64,000 bases of DNA, from assembly GCF_028769735.1 (NCBI RefSeq), contig NC_088178.1:19356357-19420356 (forward strand), written 5' to 3'. The translations under genes were made by a program, and so were the position numbers. Under the pieces are notes generated by a model. The model was not told the origin of the DNA, made no database searches, and worked only from the letters and a program-made list of their open reading frames with translations. This document shows positions 25,890-35,560 of this stretch, piece by piece. How positions within the stretch are numbered: position 1 is the stretch's first letter; each line of letters starts with the position of its first letter. This DNA comes from Zonotrichia leucophrys gambelii. Lineage: Eukaryota > Chordata > Aves > Passeriformes > Passerellidae.

Positions 25890-28800
25890 TCCTCAGATGC
25901 TGTTTTGTACAAGCCACAAGCATGAAGTTCATCGAAATGAACAAAAGTGTGTCCACAGAGAACAGTAAAGCAGGCAAGAAAGTTTAGAAGAGAATGAGCC
26001 TGGCTGTAACTCATGTCACTGCCTGCAAAAGAGTCTGGTATCTCAAGCTGGGAGAAAACGTTCTAACTTCATGCAAGCAAACTGGTAAGCAGCATACACA
26101 GTGATGAATGTGGTCTCTAGAACCCTGTTTCTCAGTCAGCCATTTCTTAAACATAACAAAAGTTCCTTTAACTTTCCTGTGCACAAGGCTTGGTACATTT
26201 TCACAAATTTGCACTGTGGAATTTTTCTTTTCTTTAGAGCTAGCTACTTAGACTGATGCTCTGCTGCTATTACACCTACTTTTATGACTTGCTATAGCTG
26301 TGGGCAACATATATTTTAACAGTACAAAATTTACACAGTACTTTGTTTCTGCAATTTAACATCATGCCAATACCTGAGGATGCTAATAACACACTAGATG
26401 CAAAATATATTATTTGCTAAACAAAAATGCACATTCCAAATATACTGAATATTTATTGGGAAACATTTTCCTCTTCCAGGTTATTTCTAACTAAGCCATC
26501 CATTCTGTAATGGAAATTTTTTGCAGCTGCAATGAATTCCTAACATGGTGTATTCAACAAGACACATATTTACATATTCTTCTTCTGTGTTACTTACAAT
26601 AGTCCATATTATTAAATATAAATTAAGAAAACCTGATCTATGCTGCCTATTTACCATATAAACCCATTACTATTCCCTTATCTTGGACAATGAACACTTT
26701 ATACTACACTGCCATTGTGAAAAAATATTCTACTAATCTATTAAATGTATCAGTTTTCCCTCCCTGTGTTTTAAAATAATCCAATCTTTTTCTGAAGTTG
26801 TCTCACCAGGTTTCAGTAAGGATTCAGTATTCACTACTGCATGTAATAAACACAGCATGTTTCCCTTCCTTCCCAGACACAGTGTTACCAGATTCGCCTA
26901 ACCCAGTTCAAATGTGCTGGATTCTCTACAGCAATGTGTACGGGTTCCTCAGTGCCCAGCTCTGTCTTTCATATGGACTACCAAGGGACACCTCAGAGCT
27001 CCACTTCCCCAGCTGCATTTTGCACTTCTGTTGCAAACAAACACTCCGAAGGCAGAAAGCTTCAGCCTTGACTAGTTCCCTCTCCTCCTATGTGACTCCT
27101 ATTTTTTACTGCAATTGGTTATTTTTGGATTGACAAGAGAGAACAATTAACAGCAGGTTTTGAACTGAAAGTACTTGCTTTTCCAGCTGACAGCAAACCT
27201 TAGTGGTTAACCCAGTGTTAGCACTTCAGGTTTTAACTCTTAGAGAAAGAGTGATGACTAATGGAGATTGCGTGGAGATGAGGCAAAACAGAGTGAGGTT
27301 AAATACCATGATGCTTCACCTCACCTTCAAAGTAGCTTTTGTGCTGTCACATCTGCTTATATCAGCACCAAACGACTGCTGATTTGATCATAATTGCCCT
27401 AATTAGAAGTTCAATTAATGCACTGAGTTCTTCCTATCAGTGCCACCTCAGCACCAAGGACGAGCACACAGTGTTACAGAGCAATGCAGGTTACAGTCCT
27501 AAGGAAGGTCACTGGGAAAAGGAAACTACCTGCAATCCACTGCTTTGAGGAAATCACATAGTTAGGATGCCACTCAATATCCACTTATGCCCCAGGACAA
27601 GCAGAAAGGGAGAATTTAAAGAACTCTATTGAGAGATATCCATCAGCTGTGAGCAAAAATTACATTTCCTGTCATTGAAAACCTCATTTAGTTCAGACTT
27701 GCTTCCACCAAGGATTAAGAACCTTCAAAAGAACACTTTGTCTTCACAGGAAGATGAAAATAGCCTAGAATGCTCACAGTGAAAGATCATGTGAAAAAGA
27801 AGTTCACAATATAGCAACTTTAAATGGTTATCAAATATAATATACTTCAACACATACTAAAAATACAAATGTGGTCATTGAAATTAATGCTGAAAGTGAA
27901 GAGAAAAAAAATTACGGAGTTTTGCATGAGAGCTGAACAAATTTCACCAGTAGACAAAATATCACCAATTCCCTGCCTGAAAGTACTTTGCAAATCCACT
28001 GAATTAAGAATTTTGTATGTTCACAAAAGAAGACAGGTAAGCAGACAGGGAAACAGACAGCATCCACATATTAAAATATTATCTGTATGATATTCATAAA
28101 ACCAAAAGGAGCGTATTTACTCATTCTTCATAAATTTCATTTACTCTTCTTTCATAAATCAGGATAATTTCTGAAAAGTTCATATAATCCAGAATCAGTA
28201 AAAAAAAAAGTGCAATAATGAACATCTTCATGCTTCTGCAGTTTTTCTTCTACAAAAAAAAAGAAAAAAAGAAAAGCAAAAAAACCTGTAAAAAATCCAC
28301 CAAACGAACACTCTGTTTTGGTCAGTTGCAAAAATAAGATAACATATCATGACCAATATCAGATATTGCAGTGAGATGTGACTTTTTTAAAATGTGAGAA
28401 AATTAAAACACAATTCTGCATCAACTGTCAACCTGAATACCTACTACTTATGTTTTTACTGAAATAAATCATCAATATCTTGTGAAACAGTCTCTGAAAT
28501 AAACTTTTTGCTTCAGTTTCTATGAAAGAATAAGGCTATATCACAAAATGTCACAAATTACATAGGGCAAGATCTTCACCCAGTATAAACTCCAAAACAT
28601 TCTCTTGTTTTCAGTATTACAACAATGATTGTCACTCCTTTATCTTCCCAATCACCAGGAAATGATCAGAACATGGATAGTTTGTGGTTGGGCAGGTTTT
28701 TATCCATCATTCTACATTAATGAACATTTACAACATCATGCACTAGATGCATACCAAGCATCTTCCAGTTTTCAGGGACATTTCAATATTTAATAGTACC

Positions 28801-30180
28801 TGTGCTCTTTTGAGATGACTTTTTAAAGCAACAGATGCTGACTTCTGCCTGGACCATTACCCCTGCTAGATTTAGATTTTATCTTTAACAGCACTTGTTT
28901 TAGAAAGAATTAGGCAATAGTGTTAACTGTAAAATATGACTTGCTTATTATCCTAGTTAACATCTCTCTCAAGCACACACTGGAGTCAGAATTCTACAAA
29001 AGATGGGTCCAACAGAACACAGCCTTTTTCATAAAATAAATATATAAACTGCACAGCACCTGATATATGTAAACATTTAAAAATATTTCAAGATATTCTA
29101 AGTAGAAGCAGTGCTATGCTAGAACGACTGGTTCCTTTCAGACATGCCAAGCAACCTGGAAAACAGGAAGATGTACTATAATTTGCTGTCATTGCTGTGA
29201 GCTCTGTATTGCCCTCTGTGAGCAGCTAGTGCACACAGAAACTACTAAAAATTTTAGACAAGGATCACCAAAATGAAGGTAAGCCTGAAAAAGCACACTA
29301 CTGCAGTACCTCAAAAGTAAGAAACTGTAAAGCACAGGACAGTCATTACTTAAAAGCTGTGTAAATCTGGAAAAACAATTGTCTCTGCTCCCTGTGTGTA
29401 GATATTCAATTATGTTTCCTGACAGTCATGGTATTTTTTTTTAAGATGACAACTTTATAAGGATTTAAATAAACCTACAGCTTATCAGTGGTAGGTAACT
29501 ATGGCACCTAAAAATACAAAAAGCCAGGCAGCCAAGAGAGCACTGAGCAAAGGGCGTTTTGGACTCCCACCTTGCCCAGGTCTCAGACAGATGGAAGAGT
29601 CCCCAACAAGGTTATTCTAGAATAAAGTCTCCCCCTTGTGGATCTCTCACATAATAAAAACTCCATCAAATCCTTAATTGTGTAATAAAGTTTGTGTTCC
29701 TTCCTTTGCAGGTAAGAATTTCAGTGGCAAATATGAACATGTAATGAAATCATAGTACATGGTTTACATAACTCTGTGGGCTTGATCCCACCTCAGGCAA
29801 CACAAGCTGTTTTGCTGTAAGATACATTTTGGTTCTGTGATAAATTCATTAAAAAAACAATAAAACCTTCAAAATAATTTGATTCCTTCTCAACTCTATG
29901 TTTAGTTATGAAGGCTGGTTTAGTGAAGCCCCTCAAAACTATCCAGCCCCAAACTGTCAATGGTTTAGTGAGGTAAAAATTAAAATTCCAAACTCATTTG
30001 ACTTAATTACTAAAAATAATATAAAGCATGGCAAGATTCCCATCTGATTTTAAGTGCACAAAGTTTACTATCCCAAAAAAAGTAGTTTCACCCAAGAGCA
30101 ACTTCTTGCAACTCAGAGATTAAGGAGCTATAGCAGCACTATTTGCAGAATGACTCTTCCTCAAACACTTCATTAACTAC
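25890..30180. other. Unannotated intronic sequence
   Basis: AT-rich non-coding DNA. An A-rich low-complexity patch lies at about 28253-28290. A 111-codon plus-strand frame at 26798-27133 has no recognisable domain. Nothing else was identified. Confidence 0.5.
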
Positions 30181-30199
30181 ACTATTCTCTGATCTGCAT

Positions 30200-30300
30200 T
30201 AATTTAGAGCGATCATCAAGATTTCTTTGCATATGATAATTCACATTATCATAAATTAAGAAATCATTGTGATCACTTAAATTATCATGCTGATCTCAAT
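30200..30300. promoter_or_regulatory. Candidate regulatory element with hairpin and POU-like words
   Basis: TTTGCATATGATAAT resembles a POU-type site and overlaps a perfect 8-bp hairpin ATGATAAT/ATTATCAT (30233-30252, 4-nt loop). Several further GATCA, ATTATCAT and TTAAATTA words follow within 60 bp. The assignment is speculative and rests on word density. Confidence 0.2.
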
Positions 30301-30309
30301 TTGCTCTTA

Positions 30310-32040
30310 AGGTATTTAAAAGTATTTCTAATAAATCATACATTTTGACTGCAGGATTGATTTTAATTTTTTTTTATTTTCTAAGGAACAAAATCCTTGA
30401 TGGCTTGAAATATTATTCAATTACATACGTGACAAACTCATAATTTATTTGCAGCACCAACTGTTGAGTCAATACTGCGTAAAAAGCCTTTTAACTATCC
30501 AGAGACGTTCTCACATTCATTTCAGAATCGTAATATAATGGTTAAATATTTATTTCTTGCAAGTTCTGGAATAGTGCTAGGTTTCCTACTTTCATTAACA
30601 TTCTCTTATTTGTATGCAGTAATCGCTTTAAAAATATTAGCATTGTAATTTCTTGCTAGCACTATGATAAATCAACAGAAAGGCTTATCCCCATGCCTCC
30701 CCAAAGAAGAGCATAACTCTGCTTCCCTCAATGCCAGTGACAAAACCTCTTTAATTTCAGGATAACACCCACAGAATTCATGAAAGATGTCACTTTGACA
30801 GTGTAGGACTCTTGTCCTTTCTAACTGCAGACAGATGCAGCAGCTAAGCAGAGCTATACTCAAAGTGCCTCTGTAGGAGCCAACAGCTCCTTGAACTAGA
30901 ACTTCTTCCCTTTGTTTCAGTCCTTGACCTCTCAATAACAACTATCAGCAAACCATATTTTCTCTTCAAAATCTGACATTTTTTTAGGATATAACATCTA
31001 GCTATTGGGAACAAAAAGAGATATTATTTGTTCATTTCAAACATCCATCAACAATGTCTGTCAACTGCTGTTACTGTGGGACATGCAGAGGTGAAACGAC
31101 AAGGATCCACTTGAATCTCTGAATCCAAAGCATTTCTGATATTTTTTTGTTCCAAGAATTCAGCTCAACAAAAATTAAGTATGCACTGCTAAACTGTGAA
31201 AGGCTACTAAAGCTAAGTACAGGGGTTCTGATCTGTGATGCTTGACTCATGGAAAAATGGGCTTGCAGGAACTATGAAAGCAAAGACTAGAAACTCATGC
31301 AAAAAACATCTTCAACCTAGAAAAAAAAAAAAGACATTTTACTCTATTCTCAGAGACTGCCTGCTTATCTTGACAGTATGGATGAGGAACTACAATTCTT
31401 ACTGAATATAAAATAAAAGGAGAAAAATAATTGGTAATTATAATATTGCAGGCTATATTTCAAAACCATTGTTACTGAGTACTAAGTGCCCAGATTTTCT
31501 GGCAAATAGTCTCCATACAGATCATCCAGCACTACTAAATGAGCTGTATTGCTAGTAGTGACAGACATTTGTAATACATGATATTTCACAATGAGGATAA
31601 TTGTTAAATTTTATCCCTGAAGAGAAACATCTTTACTACCACATCCTTACACAGCTCATGTGTCAATACTCACATAGTGATTATGGATCACTAACTTCAG
31701 TAGCTGGCAGACAGCTCCTACATATATGTGCATACTTACTCTCATTAAATGCACCAGAATGGGTACAACACCACGAACATGAAAGGAGATTTTCCTGTTA
31801 AAGCAAATTATGGGATCCAGAAACAAGCACAAGAATGATCCAGACATTCAGTCTACTGCTACCTGTTACTCATGCATGAACCAAGGATGATTTCTGTATA
31901 ATGGTCATTCAGTTTCAGGTCATTCAAGCTGACAAATAATTCCAAGATTCTATATGGGAAATTAAGGAAGCCACACTGTGAAAAATCTACCATTCATTGT
32001 CATTTCACACCATCACCTCTGTGCTATCACAGTAACATGT
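30310..32040. other. Unannotated intronic sequence
   Basis: AT-rich DNA with an A12 run near 31320. No exon, RNA gene or repeat family was recognised. Confidence 0.5.
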
Positions 32041-32059
32041 ACCATTGCTGAATTCATTG

Positions 32060-32400
32060 CTGCCTTACCCTTGCAAGCCTGTTGTCCTCAAACAACAGAT
32101 ACTCCTCATCTCCTTCCAGACCTCCCCGTCTCTTCAAAATCATGTCTTTTTCACAGCTACAGAATTTTACCTTGCTTTCTTCCTGCAGCTCTCTTCACAT
32201 TCCTTAAAACTTCCCCAATTCCCTCATTTCACTTGCTATTCAAGCTGTCTTCTCTGCAGTTTCCAATGTCCCACCCAAACCACAGGTTCTCTCAATATGT
32301 CTCACCATTCCTCAGTTCTTGCTCTCCCTGTTCTCTCACCATCACCAATCTTTCATCCTTCTTTTTGCAAACCATGAATTTCTGTGATTTTTTGCATTCT
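32060..32400. other. Pyrimidine-rich tract
   Basis: About 340 bp of plus-strand sequence dominated by C and T, with many TTCC, CTCC and TCTC words. All stop codons need purines after the T, so this skew alone keeps frames open; it explains the 165-codon plus-strand frame at 31978-32475. The frame's product is rich in Ser, Pro, Phe and Leu without a domain. I do not call it a gene. Confidence 0.5.
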
Positions 32401-32808
32401 CCATTTTTTATTATGGATGAAACCTATCTATTCTGGGATTGTAAATCCATGACAAGTACATGGACTACCAAATGAAATTACAAAAATAAATACATTATTA
32501 AGAGACAAAGCGCCTTTCTCCCCTGTCTCCTTACGGTAATGCAGGGTCCTCACTGCTCTGTATACCACAGTGGCACAGCTCTCTGCATGATCTCGTGTGC
32601 ATATAATTCAGACAAAGCAAGCAGGGAACACAGCAGGGATAGCACAATATTCTTTCTGACCCACAGAAGTTAGGTGGAAAAGTTATTAAACCTTCAGGAG
32701 ATTATTACTGTGAGGCATGAGCTGTGTGAAATGAAATTCAGAAATAGAGTATCTGTGGGGTTTGGGCCATATTACAATATATTAAAAAACCAAAGGATCA
32801 TCTTTCTC

Positions 32809-32830
32809 CATGTTTCCACAAGGAAACATG
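32809..32830. repeat. Perfect 9-bp hairpin
   Basis: CATGTTTCC and GGAAACATG flank a 4-nt ACAA loop. It is too short for a microRNA precursor and there is no U-run to suggest a terminator. Confidence 0.8.
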
Positions 32831-32839
32831 AAAATTATG

Positions 32840-34005
32840 CTGGAAAATAACATATCAGTGATTTTAAGTATGGCTGGTTAATGAGGGGTGTTTGTGAGTC
32901 TGGAGAAACCAGCGTGAGGTATTATCAGAATCAGAAGACTACTCACACATGCATCCCAAAAAGCCCACAGATGTCTTTTCAGTTACTGCTGGATATAACA
33001 ACCATGAACACATCTATCTACACCTATCATACAGTCACGTTCAAGAAGAACAAAAGAATTACAACAGTACACGTCAGACAGTAGGAAGCCCATGGCCAAA
33101 CTTGCTTTTTCTATAGGCATTACATCTGAGAATTTCCAGGAGAACCATGTAAGAAAGCAAATAAAGCCTACAAGGCACCATCATGTGTTATTTTTCTGTG
33201 CTAAGAGCCCTACAGATAACTCTTGCATAGAAAGTTATGCCAGAAGGAACAATAAAAACCTCTGTATATCAAAGTCACTAGGACCTTCACACAGTACCTC
33301 CAAACTGAGCCCAGTAAGTTGTCTGACAACATATCTTTCAGGAGGTTGTCAGTCTGGATGTGAAAACATAAGAAAGTTGTGAATCCTCACTCCTCTTGTT
33401 TATTTTTAAAGTAAATTTTTACTGCAAGATGTGTGTGCACTAAACAATATCTGGGGTTTTGGAAGAGGAAGACCTTGAAATTTCCAGCTGAAAGCAACAA
33501 ACCAAACACCAAACAAAAAGCAGAGGAATCTGCCCCCTAAGAAAACTACTGAAGCTTGAGTATCTCTTTGGCATAGATGTGCCACCTTGCTCACTTTATG
33601 TCACTACATCAGTCCTGTGAGCCATCAAAGCTTAGCCTGCCTATCTCTGGTAAACAAGTATTATAGTCTGACAATACAGCCTGGTAATTCCTCTGTCAAG
33701 GGGAGGGACATCATTTTGCTCACCATTAAAGTGCCCCAAATTTCTAGAATGGAAACTACGGGTGACAACTTCTGCTTCCCAGAAGGGGGGATGAAAAGGT
33801 CATTTGTGCAGGAGACTTTTTTCATTTTTCCTATGACAAAATGAGCTAAGAATAAACACCTACCTATTGACTTTGCCCTCCAGTAAATAAACCTCATTCT
33901 TTAACTCTTACTAATATCATCTTAAACATACATTTGTACTGTACCTAGAGCATACAACATTAAAACCACTTCATCTTTCCCTCCCCCTTTCTACTGTGCA
34001 AGGGA
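32840..34005. other. Unannotated intronic sequence next to exon 2
   Basis: AT-rich DNA leading into the CpG island. No exon was seen. The small frames overlap on both strands. Confidence 0.5.
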
Positions 34006-34235
34006 GAAGAGAAGCAGCGCTGCACAAATACCCAACCGCGGGCTGAAGCCCGGCTCCTGACCCCGGTAATTCCTACTCTTGGGCCAGGCTAAGCCTGGCA
34101 GGCAGCGAGGCCGGCAGGGCACGTCGACCCCGCCGAGAGGAACCGGGCACCTCACGGGGGCAGGAGGAGAGCTCGGCAGCTCCGGGCTCGGTGCCCCCGA
34201 GGGGGCCGGGAAGGAGGGGCGGTCCCGCGGCTCAC

Positions 34236-34457
34236 CTTGTGCTCCAGGACGCTGATGTAGCCCTCCAGGAGGCCGGCCCCGACGGGCAGAGCCGGGTGGC
34301 GCTGGCCGCGTTCGGGCGGGCGGCTGGGCACCGCCGCCACCTGCTGCTGCCGCCGCCGCGGCTCCGGGTGGCCCCCGCCGATGCCGATGCCGCCGTACAT
34401 GAGCAACAAGCTGGTGCACATGGTGGTGAGCGCCAGGCAGACGGCCAGCCCGTGGCG
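34236..34457 (-). CDS. ST6GALNAC5: ST6GALNAC5 coding exon 2 (membrane anchor and stem)
   Basis: This exon has 74 codons in phase 0. It is preceded by a pyrimidine-rich acceptor ending in CAG (34458-34460) and followed by a GTGAG donor (34231-34235). It opens RHGLAVCLALTTMCTSLLL, which is nearly identical to the human ST6GALNAC5 start and forms the single type II transmembrane anchor at about residues 8-28 of the protein. A Gly-rich stretch and a Pro/Arg/Gln-rich stem follow, ending in LEGYISVLEHK, which corresponds to the human stem end LDGYLGVADHK. The human stem carries a long polyglutamine run, but here only three glutamines remain. The catalytic domain with the L, S, III and VS sialylmotifs must lie in later exons, which were not found. 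The whole exon sits inside the CpG island, so its codons are very GC-rich. The family assignment is strong; the exact stem reading relies on one genomic copy. Confidence 0.88.
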
Positions 34458-35095
34458 CTGCGGGGGGCAGAGAGAGAGCCGGCTCAGCGGGCTCCCCCCG
34501 CCTCGGGGCCCGGCGGGGCGCGCCGCTTCCCCGCCGGCGCACCCGCAAGTTTCACCCGCCACACACACCCGGCAGAAGTGCGAGGAGAGAACTGGGGAAG
34601 CCCCTCCGTCCTCCTCCTGTCCCCTCGCCAGCCCGCTCCCGTGGCTCCCTCCTTCTCCCCCAGCCCTGCTTCCTCGCCTCTTCTCCCCTCCGTGCGCCCG
34701 GCTACCCGGCGTCTCTCATTCCCGTGCCGCCGTCCCCTTTGGGCAGCTCATCCGTGCATTTTAACGAGTGTTAGGGACTGTAGCGCTTCCCCCCGCCCAG
34801 ATACCTCCAGCCTCGTCCTTTAAGCAGATCGGTTTTCTGTACGCTCCTTAAAACGCACACACACACAAAACCCCCAAACCACGAGCAACACGAATAAAAG
34901 AAAGCAGGCGGAAAGTTCTTGGTCGCCGCCACCAAGGTTCGGTCGCCTTCGCGCGATGCCGGAGAGCCGCGGGGATGCAGCCCGGCGAAGGCTGGAGCGT
35001 GTGCAGGGTGCCCGGGGCAGCTCCGCTCCGCGCCGCTCCCCTGCTCTCCTCCCCGCCGCCGGAGCCGGGATGAGCCGTGCCAACAATGCACTTAC
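34458..35095 (-). other. ST6GALNAC5: ST6GALNAC5 intron 1
   Basis: This 638-bp intron lies between the GTAAG donor after exon 1 and the CAG acceptor before exon 2, in phase 0. It is GC-rich at both ends, as expected inside a CpG island. The middle (about 34840-34920) is AT-richer and holds a short (AC)n tract near 34855-34866. Several long open frames cross it on both strands, but they reflect GC-rich composition and lack any family match. Confidence 0.8.
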
Positions 35096-35110
35096 CATCA
35101 GGGTCTTCAT
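35096..35110 (-). CDS. ST6GALNAC5: ST6GALNAC5 coding exon 1 (N-terminal five codons)
   Basis: Read on the minus strand, this exon encodes M-K-T-L-M and is followed at once by a GTAAG splice donor (35091-35095). The human protein, as I remember it, starts with the same five residues and continues RHGLAV, which is exactly how exon 2 begins here. The junction is phase 0. The enzyme is a type II Golgi sialyltransferase that adds sialic acid in alpha-2,6 linkage to GalNAc, making alpha-series gangliosides such as GD1-alpha from GM1b, mainly in brain. The bases before this ATG give an A at -3. A second in-frame ATG lies 51 bases upstream (35159-35161) with G at -3 and would add 17 residues, MPSLAGSGRTGGREAHK. 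I chose the inner ATG because it matches the known family start. Confidence 0.85.
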
Positions 35111-35280
35111 TTTGTGCGCCTCCCGGCCGCCAGTCCTCCCGCTCCCCGCTAGGCTCGGCATGGCGGGGAAGCCGCAGACATGGCTCGGCCAGGGAAGCGC
35201 CGCCGTGGCGGGGATTAGGGGGGAATTACACTCGGCCGGACCCTCGGAGCCTGCCAGAGCCGGGTCCTCGGCTGCCCCGC

Positions 35281-35312
35281 CTGCCTCCGCCTCCGCCTCC
35301 GCCTCCTGCTGC
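35281..35312. repeat. (CTCCGC)n hexanucleotide repeat
   Basis: About four tandem CTCCGC units lie in the presumed 5' UTR or promoter of ST6GALNAC5. On the gene strand this reads as a purine-rich GCGGAG repeat. Such tracts often vary in length between individuals. Confidence 0.7.
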
Positions 35313-35394
35313 CGGCGCAGCGGCGACTTCAGGGCAGGTGGAAGTTAACTTCTGCCTCCGCTCGGGCGCTGCTCCGCTGCCGAGCCCGCGGCGC

Positions 35395-35416
35395 GGGGGG
35401 GGGCGGCGGCGGCGGG
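35395..35416. repeat. G9 run followed by (GGC)n
   Basis: Nine consecutive Gs run directly into GGC triplets on the plus strand, the non-gene strand. This is a low-complexity, G-quadruplex-prone tract inside the CpG island and a likely place for assembly or sequencing error. Confidence 0.7.
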
Positions 35417-35429
35417 ATCGCCGCGGGCA

Positions 35430-35452
35430 CCGGGCGGGCACTGGGCGGGCGG
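35430..35452. promoter_or_regulatory. Paired GC boxes (Sp/KLF-type)
   Basis: Two GGGCGGGC motifs lie about 11 bp apart, roughly 330 bp upstream of the ST6GALNAC5 start codon. They are classic Sp1/KLF-type sites for a TATA-less promoter. In such GC-rich DNA the motif also occurs by chance, so the role is inferred from position. Confidence 0.4.
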
Positions 35453-35485
35453 CGCCCCGAGCGAGCAGGAGCAGGGGCTGGAGCT

Positions 35486-35516
35486 CCTTCCTTCCTTCCT
35501 TCTCTCCCTCCCTCTG
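35486..35516. repeat. Polypyrimidine (CCTT)n/(CCCT)n tract
   Basis: Four CCTT units grade into CCCT units on the plus strand at the upstream edge of the CpG island. The gene strand is correspondingly polypurine. It is a simple repeat with no coding signal. Confidence 0.7.
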
Positions 35517-35560
35517 CCCAGGCCTCTGTCCTGCTTGTGGTAGCGGGGCACGACCTTCAT

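Larger units (their letters stand above)
1..34235 (-). other. ST6GALNAC5: ST6GALNAC5 intron 2, 5' part
   Basis: Everything left of the exon 2 donor is read as intron, because the protein is incomplete at that point and no acceptor with a sialyltransferase exon was found. I looked on the minus strand for back-translated signatures of the next exon (HCRDC, IRMNDAP, FWGPSS) and the later WFTM motif, and saw none. The sequence is AT-rich with scattered ORFs under 170 codons that show no recognisable domain. Named repeats inside it are listed separately. If the intron ended earlier, a divergent exon would have been missed by eye. Confidence 0.7.
34010..35560. promoter_or_regulatory. ST6GALNAC5: CpG island promoter of ST6GALNAC5
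   Basis: GC content and CpG frequency rise abruptly here from an AT-rich, CpG-poor background and fall again after about 35.5 kb. The island covers both coding exons, intron 1 and the presumed 5' UTR and promoter. I see no TATA box at a sensible distance, which fits a dispersed CpG-island promoter. The transcription start cannot be fixed from sequence; it probably lies between about 35160 and 35560, read leftwards. Island edges are approximate. Confidence 0.85.

Noticed and set aside
33991..34548. 185-codon minus-strand frame overlapping exon 2
   Set aside because: It is in a different frame from the recognised sialyltransferase reading and encodes low-complexity sequence.
34191..34823. 210-codon plus-strand open frame across the CpG island
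   Set aside because: It is antisense to ST6GALNAC5 exon 2 and intron 1, and GC-rich DNA keeps frames open. The product is low-complexity Ala/Pro/Arg with no domain.
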